Source: Bacilli bacterium
Lineage (GTDB): Bacteria; Bacillota_I; Bacilli_A; RF39; UBA660
Assembly (NCBI GenBank): GCA_900769695.1
Contig: CAAGHO010000037.1
Span: forward strand, 1-10,132
DNA length: 10,132 nt
Direction: 5' to 3'
The position numbers and the translations under genes are program-made. The first letter of the stretch is position 1; every line of letters starts with the position of its first letter. Under the pieces are notes generated by a model, which was given only the letters and a program-made list of their open reading frames with translations, was not told the origin of the DNA and searched no databases. Positions 5,880 through 10,132 of this stretch are shown here, piece by piece.

Positions 5880-6838
5880 TAGAAAATTTAAAAAAAATTG
5901 AACTTCATCTACATTTAGATGGTTCTGTTAGAGTTAGTACTATAGAAGAATTATTAGATAAAAATGATTTAGAAAAGGAATTAGTTGTAGATGAGAATAC
6001 TAAAAGTTTAACTGATTATTTGAAAAAATTCGATTTACCAATTAAAGTGATGCAAAGTAAGGAAAATTTAATTAGAATTAGTAAAGAATTATGTGAAGAT
6101 TTGATTAAAGACAATGTTATTTATGCAGAAATAAGATTTGCTCCTAACTTTCATACTAAAGAAGGATTAAGTCTAGATGAAGTTGTATCTTCAGTACTTC
6201 TAGGATTAGATAGTAAAAATATCAAGACTAATTTAATTCTATGTATGATGCGTGGTGATAGTTATGAAAATAACAAAAATATTATTGATTTAGCAATTAA
6301 ATATAGAAATAAAGGTGTATGTGGAATTGATTTAGCAGGAGATGAAGCAAAATACCCTACTTCTCTATATAAAGATTTATTTAGTTATGCTCTAGAAAAT
6401 AATCTAAATATTACAGTACACGCTGGAGAAGCAGGTACTTCAAAAGAAGTAAAGGATGCAATAAGTTATGGAGCTAAAAGAATTGGTCATGGTATAAAAA
6501 TAATTAATGATGAAGAAGCCATAAAACTAGTAAAAGAAAAACAAATTCCATTAGAAATTTGTCCTACCAGTAATGTTCAAACTTGTAATGTTGATAATAT
6601 TATGAATCATCCAATAAAAAAACTTTTTGATAAAGGTATCTTAGTAACTATAAATACAGATAACAGAACTGTTTCTAATACGAGTTTAAATAAAGAATAT
6701 AAATTATTAGAAGAATATTTAAATTTTACCAAAGAAGATTTTATTAAGACAAGCTTAATTGCAATAGATAAAGCTTTCTTAACAAATGAAGAAAAACAAG
6801 AATTAAGAAAAATTATAAATAAAAATACAAAGTCATAG
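5876..6838 (+). CDS. add: adenosine deaminase
   Basis: 320 residues. It hydrolyses adenosine or deoxyadenosine to inosine or deoxyinosine in purine salvage, in the cytosol. The metal and catalytic residues of the family are present: HLH (His11, His13) in ELHLHLDGS, the GIDLAGDE substrate loop (150-157), HAGE (His182, Glu185), GHG (His205) and TDN (Asp262). The Asp-Asp pair of mammalian enzymes reads Asp-Asn here. LEICPTSN (226-233) is also typical. The ATG overlaps the GH5 stop as ATGA and has AGGAGA 6 nt upstream, so the pair is translationally coupled. Length is slightly below the usual ~330-340. No signal peptide. The coupling with a secreted glucanase is unusual. The gene ends inside a bidirectional terminator. 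Confidence 0.95.
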   Translation: MIENLKKIELHLHLDGSVRVSTIEELLDKNDLEKELVVDENTKSLTDYLKKFDLPIKVMQSKENLIRISKELCEDLIKDNVIYAEIRFAPNFHTKEGLSLDEVVSSVLLGLDSKNIKTNLILCMMRGDSYENNKNIIDLAIKYRNKGVCGIDLAGDEAKYPTSLYKDLFSYALENNLNITVHAGEAGTSKEVKDAISYGAKRIGHGIKIINDEEAIKLVKEKQIPLEICPTSNVQTCNVDNIMNHPIKKLFDKGILVTINTDNRTVSNTSLNKEYKLLEEYLNFTKEDFIKTSLIAIDKAFLTNEEKQELRKIINKNTKS

Positions 6839-6858
6839 AATCTATTTTCTATGACTTT
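6829..6858. terminator. bidirectional terminator between add and the Cys-rich surface gene
   Basis: A 12-bp perfect stem: AAAGTCATAGAA at 6829-6840 and TTCTATGACTTT at 6847-6858, with a 6-nt loop and T-rich flanks on both sides. It includes the add stop codon (6836-6838), and the opposing gene ends at 6861. Confidence 0.85.
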
Positions 6859-6860
6859 TA

Positions 6861-7835
6861 TTATTTAGAAACTACTACAACTGCTCTAGCGCCTCGTGAA
6901 GTATTATATACATTGGGAGAACCTATACTTCCCGTATAATTCACAATCCACGCATCATTAGAACCAGAAGATACAGTATTCATAGTCCAATAGCCACAGT
7001 TATCGGATTGTGTTACTACATCCTTTGAATTATCACTTATTGTTCCGCTATAACTTATAGAATCACATAAATAATTATTCATCCAGTTTGGACATGATTT
7101 ATTTGCTTTTGTGCATCCTAAATTTACTGCCTCTTGCACTGTTATCATCCTTGCTTTTACTGTTCTACTTGGCAATGTATAAGTATTTGTAGTACATGAA
7201 TTATATTCATTACATCCCGTAAAAGCATTTGTTTTAAATGAAGTTGTTCCCATAGTATAGTTTTGATCATTAATATTAGTCCATGAGTTAGTTGCTCTTT
7301 CTAATGCAACTAATACTGTCATAGGACCTTCATCATTACATGAATAATAACCACAACTAGTTTTATCTGTATTTTCTGTTTCATAATCAGTATTTGAAAT
7401 CCACATAGTATTATTAATAATATTTTTTTGAGATTGCATTATCAATGTTGATCCATTATCATACATTACGTGAAACGTCACAATATCTGTGTCATTTACT
7501 TTATATTTTATTATTGTTCCTGAAGGACAACTTCTAGCTGTTTTTGTTTTATAGCAATCAGTTTTTATACAAGCATCTTCTTCTCCTGTTACACATGTTG
7601 ATGAATTATAGGTATATGCAGATATAAAGTTATTTCTTTTTCTAATATCCGTTTTTAAATTTAATTTATCTATAGCATCTTGAACATTATCTGCTCCTAA
7701 ACCATTGTTATCTGAATAATCTACATTTGAGGCAGCTATAACACTCGCCGCATATACTCCTAAACTTCCAAATATTACTGCTCCAGCTATAAATCCAAAT
7801 ACGTTATGCTTTATTATTTTTAATATTTTCCTCAT
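6861..7835 (-). CDS. secreted Cys-rich surface protein with NVQ motif (copy 2 of the promoter family)
   Basis: 324 residues from ATG 7835, 8 nt after AGGTGG. A GTG at 7847 overlaps that site. Residues 1-29 are a signal peptide ending VYA-A. Residues 40-56 carry YSDNNGLGADNVQDAID, the motif shared with the two collar-like proteins. From there it is unrelated to them. It has 12 cysteines (81-280), all after the signal, so up to six disulfides are possible. The C-terminal third (RMITVQEAVNLGC, CPNWMNNYLC, GYWTMN, AWIVNYTGSIGS, RGARAVVVVSK) looks like a C-type-lectin-like or DUF6273-type fold, in which a G-[VA]-R-[PA]-V-[IV]-x-[LV] strand closes the domain. I infer a surface-binding protein. No cell-wall sorting signal is seen. 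Expression is probably switched by the G9 promoter. Confidence 0.82.
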   Translation of the reverse strand: MRKILKIIKHNVFGFIAGAVIFGSLGVYAASVIAASNVDYSDNNGLGADNVQDAIDKLNLKTDIRKRNNFISAYTYNSSTCVTGEEDACIKTDCYKTKTARSCPSGTIIKYKVNDTDIVTFHVMYDNGSTLIMQSQKNIINNTMWISNTDYETENTDKTSCGYYSCNDEGPMTVLVALERATNSWTNINDQNYTMGTTSFKTNAFTGCNEYNSCTTNTYTLPSRTVKARMITVQEAVNLGCTKANKSCPNWMNNYLCDSISYSGTISDNSKDVVTQSDNCGYWTMNTVSSGSNDAWIVNYTGSIGSPNVYNTSRGARAVVVVSK

Positions 7836-7867
7836 TTTAGATACCACCTATTTTCTTATCTAAAATG
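7833..7867 (-). promoter_or_regulatory. leader inverted repeat before copy 2 (perfect)
   Basis: A perfect 11-bp inverted repeat on the minus strand: CATTTTAGATA (7857-7867) and TATCTAAAATG (7833-7843), where the final ATG is the start codon. The AGGTGG ribosome site lies in the 13-nt loop. The first arm begins right after the -10 box. Confidence 0.6.
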
Positions 7868-7898
7868 ATTATAACCCCCCCCCAGATGAAAAAATCAA
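7868..7898 (-). promoter_or_regulatory. poly-G spacer promoter of copy 2 (putative phase-variable)
   Basis: On the minus strand TTGATT (7893-7898), a 19-nt spacer containing nine G and one extra T, then TATAAT (7868-7873). At 19 nt the spacing is longer than optimal, so loss of two G would give 17. The -35 is inside the 3' arm of the terminator of the upstream gene, as in the other two copies. Confidence 0.72.
7875..7883. repeat. homopolymer C9/G9 tract
   Basis: Nine consecutive C on the plus strand between the -10 and the -35, followed by AGATG exactly as at 915-923. Confidence 0.95.
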
Positions 7899-7918
7899 GC
7901 ACAAATTTTGCTTGACTT
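7892..7918 (-). terminator. terminator of the 7927-8640 gene, overlapping the next promoter
   Basis: A 7-bp stem TCAAGCA (7895-7901)/TGCTTGA (7909-7915), extendable by two pairs past one mismatch, with a T tract following on the minus strand. It is the least perfect of the three related hairpins. Confidence 0.7.
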
Positions 7919-7926
7919 AAAGTTGA

Positions 7927-8640
7927 TTATTTTACTCTTTTATATATATAAACTGTTGTGTATGGTTGAATATTATTATGTGACTTTGATCCTCCTGTAT
8001 TTTGATTTGTTGCTACGGTGGGAAGTGCATTCATCGTATAATCTCTAGCACCTCTTACTAAATTTGTCAAATAAGCACTTACACTAGGTTCAGCGATTCC
8101 AGAATTTGATCCAATACGTTCTATACCATTATTATCAAAACCAACAGGATGAAAATGTGGATTTTGAATATGAGTATGACTAGGCATCTCATCAATACTT
8201 AAGGTATGATTATACTCTCCTAAGTTTTTACTATTATTTGATACTGAAAATGTTTGAGAATTACCATTAGCATCAGTACCTGTACCTGAACCTACTAAAA
8301 CTTTTCCTGATCCATATACTTCCCATGTTGTATCCTTTCCAAATGTTTTAAACCTATTTTGAACAGTTGTTGGTGTTGAATCAGTCTCACTTATATAAAC
8401 ACTTCCTACTGGATACATTGTATCAACAATATCACCTTTTAGGCTAGTAAGTTGATTAGTAAACTTTACACATGTGCCATCAACTGCCGCTTGAACATTA
8501 TCCACTCCTAAATTAGAATTATCTGAATAACTTATCTTTATAGCACTTATTGCATAACTTGTCGCTGCATAAGCTCCACTTATCGAAATAATGCATCCAA
8601 TTGATACTATTGCTAAAACTAATACAATCATTTTTTTCAT
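7927..8640 (-). CDS. secreted phage-collar/baseplate-like surface protein (copy 3)
   Basis: 237 residues from ATG 8640, chosen because it matches the leader layout of the two sister genes. An ATG at 8655 is also possible. Residues 1-25 are a signal peptide ending AYA-A. Residues 37-60 (SYSDNSNLGVDNVQAAVDGT and onward) are nearly identical to copy 1. Then follow YPVGSVYIS (76-84), TTWEVYGSGKVLVGSGTGTD (104-123), MPSHTH (152-157) with further His (PHFH), and C-terminal HNNIQPYTTVYIYKR (221-235). The order of YPVGSxY, W-E-x-Y-G-x-G, PSHTH and HNNIQPY is that of the phage baseplate Gp10 C-terminal/tail-collar domain. This copy is shorter than copy 1 because the Ser/Thr-rich insert is absent. It is probably exported and fibre-like, with metal-binding His. 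It lies between an acidic coiled-coil gene and the Cys-rich surface gene. Confidence 0.87.
   Translation of the reverse strand: MKKMIVLVLAIVSIGCIISISGAYAATSYAISAIKISYSDNSNLGVDNVQAAVDGTCVKFTNQLTSLKGDIVDTMYPVGSVYISETDSTPTTVQNRFKTFGKDTTWEVYGSGKVLVGSGTGTDANGNSQTFSVSNNSKNLGEYNHTLSIDEMPSHTHIQNPHFHPVGFDNNGIERIGSNSGIAEPSVSAYLTNLVRGARDYTMNALPTVATNQNTGGSKSHNNIQPYTTVYIYKRVK
8465..8523 (-). repeat. 59-bp near-identical segment shared with 697-755
   Basis: Same orientation and about 95% identical by eye (three mismatches) to 697-755. It encodes the LGVDNVQAAVDGTC region. The two copies are ~7.7 kb apart and could serve as recombination or gene-conversion substrates. Confidence 0.8.
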
Positions 8641-8672
8641 CTTAGACACCACCATTTTATTATATCTAAAAT
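8639..8672 (-). promoter_or_regulatory. leader inverted repeat before copy 3
   Basis: On the minus strand ATTTTAGATAT (8662-8672) can pair with GTGTCTAAGAT (8639-8649) over 11 bp with three G-U pairs and a 12-nt loop. The second arm runs into the start codon, as in copy 2. Confidence 0.5.
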
Positions 8673-8673
8673 T

Positions 8674-8704
8674 ATTATACCCCCCCCCGAATACAAAAAA
8701 TCAA
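8674..8704 (-). promoter_or_regulatory. poly-G spacer promoter of copy 3 (putative phase-variable)
   Basis: On the minus strand TTGATT (8699-8704), a 19-nt spacer ending in nine G, then TATAAT (8674-8679). The bases between the T tract and the G run (GTATTC) differ from the CATCT of copies 1 and 2, yet the G run has the same length. Confidence 0.72.
8680..8688. repeat. homopolymer C9/G9 tract
   Basis: Nine consecutive C on the plus strand directly abutting the -10 box of copy 3. Confidence 0.95.
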
Positions 8705-8722
8705 GCAATTTCTTGCTTGATT
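8699..8722 (-). terminator. terminator of the 8744-9922 gene, overlapping the next promoter
   Basis: A perfect 10-bp stem AATCAAGCAA (8699-8708)/TTGCTTGATT (8713-8722) with a GAAA tetraloop on the minus strand, followed by T6. The GAAA loop is a stable GNRA type. The stem sequence is nearly the same as at 932-959. Confidence 0.8.
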
Positions 8723-8743
8723 CCGTTATTTAAATTTATATAA

Positions 8744-9922
8744 TTAATCAATATTATCTAAAACTTCATTAGCTTCATCTAATAAGCTACTTAATTCATT
8801 TTTCTTAGATTCTTGAGAAGCAATGATCTTATCTTTCATTTCTAATTCTTTTTCAAGTTCAGAAATTCTATCATTTAATTTATTTGTTTCTTCAATCATT
8901 TTTTTCATTACTTCAATAACACTATCTAAAACTTCATCATTTTCAGTTTCTACATTAGCTTCTTTTTCTTCTTCTACTTTATTATCTGTATCTTTACTAT
9001 CATTATCTTCTTCATTTGTACTACTTTCTTCAGTAGAATCATTATCATCTTTTTGATCTAATAATGGTTTAAATCCAGATAAGATATTTTGACTTATATC
9101 TAATTTTAAATTATCATTATCAAATTCTGTTTCATCAATATCATTAACTTCAGTCTTTTCATTATCATTAACATTACTTTCTTCTGGTAAAGAAGTCAAT
9201 TCAGTACCTGAATTAGTTTCATCTGGTTTTTCTTCTTTAAAATTTTCTACTTCTTGAGTATTTTCTAATTCTTGATTAATATCAGCTAATGAATTAATAA
9301 TTGGTTCTTCTGGAATTTTAAAACCAGCTTCTTCTGGAGCATCTTTTTTTGCTTCACCATCTAAACCAATAAGAACAGTTTCTTTAGAAATATCATTTGA
9401 ATGGAAATAATAATATGCATCATTTTTACCAATGAAACTTGAATCTGGTCCGATTTTATGATTAAGACTATCTAATTTGTAAATATTAGCTTCATTATAA
9501 CTATCAGAAAATAATAGTTCTCCTGTAATACCCATTTCAATCATCATTTTATCAACAATTGTTGTTGAACTGTTTTTAAGCATTGCTTTACTAATTTCAT
9601 CACTTTCATTTTTTAAGGCATTAATTACATCTTCACTTGTTGGAATTGCATTAACTGCTAAAACAAATTCATCATTGATATTTCTAATTTCTTTCTTATT
9701 AAAATCTATTAATACAGAACCATCAAAATTAAATACACCTATATTATCACAATAAACTCCATCATCTATTGCTTTTTTAGGATCTAAAGCTGCAATAACA
9801 CAACCATTTTTTAGTTCTCCATTTTTTAATACATAATACATCTTTCCATCTGCAGGTACTACATAATTAATTTCTACATTTGGATATTCTGCCATTTGGG
9901 AAATACCTTTTTTTATTTCCAT
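8744..9922 (-). CDS. acidic coiled-coil hypothetical protein
   Basis: 392 residues from ATG 9922, 8 nt after AGGTGG. A GTG at 9934 is in frame but overlaps that site. Residues 1 to about 205 look folded, with beta-rich pieces (NYVVPADGKMYYVLKNGELK near the start, VFNFDGSVLIDF, AYYYFHSNDISKETVLIGLD). Residues about 210-325 are extremely Glu/Asp/Asn/Ser-rich and probably disordered. Residues about 330-392 form a Leu-heptad coiled coil (MKKMIEETNKLNDRISELEK and on to LSSLLDEANEVLDNI). There is no signal peptide or membrane helix, so it is probably cytoplasmic. I recognise no family. TATGAT/TAGAAT about 20-30 nt before the start may be its -10, with a poor -35. It lacks a G tract, and its terminator forms part of the copy 3 promoter. 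Confidence 0.8.
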   Translation of the reverse strand: MEIKKGISQMAEYPNVEINYVVPADGKMYYVLKNGELKNGCVIAALDPKKAIDDGVYCDNIGVFNFDGSVLIDFNKKEIRNINDEFVLAVNAIPTSEDVINALKNESDEISKAMLKNSSTTIVDKMMIEMGITGELLFSDSYNEANIYKLDSLNHKIGPDSSFIGKNDAYYYFHSNDISKETVLIGLDGEAKKDAPEEAGFKIPEEPIINSLADINQELENTQEVENFKEEKPDETNSGTELTSLPEESNVNDNEKTEVNDIDETEFDNDNLKLDISQNILSGFKPLLDQKDDNDSTEESSTNEEDNDSKDTDNKVEEEKEANVETENDEVLDSVIEVMKKMIEETNKLNDRISELEKELEMKDKIIASQESKKNELSSLLDEANEVLDNID

Positions 9923-9986
9923 ATCACACACCACCTATTTTTATTCTATCATAAACATGATATCACAAAAATTTAGAAGAAACAAC

Positions 9987-10015
9987 AAAAAAAGAATTAT
10001 TTCGCAATAATTCTT
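9987..10015 (-). terminator. intrinsic terminator hairpin at the right edge
   Basis: A perfect 10-bp stem AAGAATTATT (9992-10001)/AATAATTCTT (10006-10015) with a 4-nt loop. On the minus strand it is followed by seven T (9987-9993, overlapping the arm), so it ends leftward transcription entering from the right. The outer ACAACAA/TTGTTGT could lengthen it. No leftward gene is seen between it and the window edge, so what it terminates is unknown. Confidence 0.65.
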
Positions 10016-10057
10016 GTTGTTATACAATTGATGTGAAACAAATTCTATATAAAAAAA

Positions 10058-10067
10058 GACTTAAGTC
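10058..10067. repeat. 10-bp palindrome GACTTAAGTC, copy A (possible operator)
   Basis: A perfect palindrome one base upstream of TATAAT, within a would-be promoter spacer. An identical copy lies 48 bp downstream, against the start codon of the next gene. Confidence 0.55.
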
Positions 10068-10068
10068 G

Positions 10069-10074
10069 TATAAT
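10069..10074 (+). promoter_or_regulatory. candidate -10 box for the right-edge gene
   Basis: TATAAT 41 nt before the ATG at 10116. No convincing -35 at 17 nt. The adjoining palindrome occupies most of the spacer. Confidence 0.45.
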
Positions 10075-10105
10075 TGAGTTAAACACAAAAAACAATTAAA
10101 GAAAG

Positions 10106-10115
10106 GACTTAAGTC
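10106..10115. repeat. 10-bp palindrome GACTTAAGTC, copy B (possible operator)
   Basis: Identical to 10058-10067. It overlaps the ribosome site AAAGGA (10102-10107) and ends at the base before ATG, so a bound protein or RNA pairing there could block translation or elongation. Confidence 0.55.
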
Positions 10116-10132
10116 ATGAAAAGTATATCACA
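10116..10132 (+). CDS. start of an unidentified rightward gene (partial)
   Basis: ATG at 10116 with AAAGGA 8 nt upstream and a TATAAT farther upstream. Only five full codons (MKSIS) lie in the window, so the product cannot be named. The paired palindromes in its 5' region suggest regulation by a dimeric DNA-binding protein, possibly its own product. Confidence 0.5.

Noticed and set aside
72..8640. The collar-like genes as remnants of a prophage.
   Set aside because: No integrase, capsid, terminase, portal, holin or lysin gene is seen in 10 kb, the genes carry signal peptides, and housekeeping genes lie between them.
7965..8640. The SIGC at residues 13-16 of copy 3 as a lipobox.
   Set aside because: Position -3 is Ser and not Leu/Val/Ile, and a clear AYA-A signal peptidase I site follows, matching the sister proteins.
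915..8688. The C9 runs as assembly or sequencing artefacts.
   Set aside because: All three sit at the same place relative to TATAAT and the hairpin, before related genes. The exact count may still be affected by sequencing error or mixed populations.
10021..10132. The right edge as the terminal inverted repeat of an insertion sequence.
   Set aside because: No transposase motif can be read from five codons, and the palindromes are internal to a promoter-like region. Only more sequence could decide.

Overview
The window is strongly AT-rich. It has AGGAG/AGGTG-type ribosome sites, a sigma-A-like promoter (TTGACT-17-TAAAAT) and intrinsic terminators, which suggests a low-GC Bacillota bacterium, probably a gut- or host-associated Bacilli/Erysipelotrichia-like lineage. 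The GH5 gene ends in TGA and Trp is encoded by TGG, so the genetic code is the standard bacterial one and not the Mycoplasma code. Genus-level identity cannot be read from this sequence.

Layout. (1) 1-86: the 3' end of a rightward gene and a convergent terminator. (2) 72-2739, leftward: a secreted phage-collar-like surface protein (72-872), preceded by a three-gene operon of a DUF1292-type protein, an acidic unknown protein and a tail-anchored unknown protein. (3) 2971-4735, leftward: a diguanylate cyclase (GGDEF), a small (p)ppGpp synthetase of the RelP/YwaC type, and a small unknown gene with a good promoter. (4) 4839-6838, rightward: a GH5 glycanase lipoprotein translationally coupled to adenosine deaminase. 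(5) 6861-9922, leftward: two more secreted surface proteins, one Cys-rich and one collar-like, and an acidic coiled-coil protein. (6) 9923-10132: a terminator, two identical palindromes and the first codons of a rightward gene.

The most striking signal is shared by the three secreted proteins (72-872, 6861-7835, 7927-8640). Each has the same upstream module, read on the minus strand: a terminator hairpin that ends the preceding gene, whose 3' arm contains TTGATT (candidate -35); then a run of exactly nine G; then TATAAT directly or one base later (-10); then a short leader with an inverted repeat that reaches to the start codon. Homopolymeric G runs inside the -35/-10 spacer are a known way to phase-vary transcription (Neisseria porA is the classic case). 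The proteins share a signal peptide ending in YA-A and a Y-x-D-N-x-x-L-G-x-D-N-V-Q motif. Two of them carry a domain resembling the C-terminal part of phage baseplate/tail-collar proteins (YPxGSxYI, PSHTH, QPYxxVYxYKR). I infer a family of independently switched, exported, phage-fibre-like surface antigens or adhesins.

The middle of the window holds signalling and nutrient genes. The (p)ppGpp synthetase and the GGDEF protein are 24 bp apart and probably cotranscribed. The GH5 lipoprotein and adenosine deaminase overlap by 4 bp. No rRNA, tRNA, CRISPR array or clear insertion sequence was seen.
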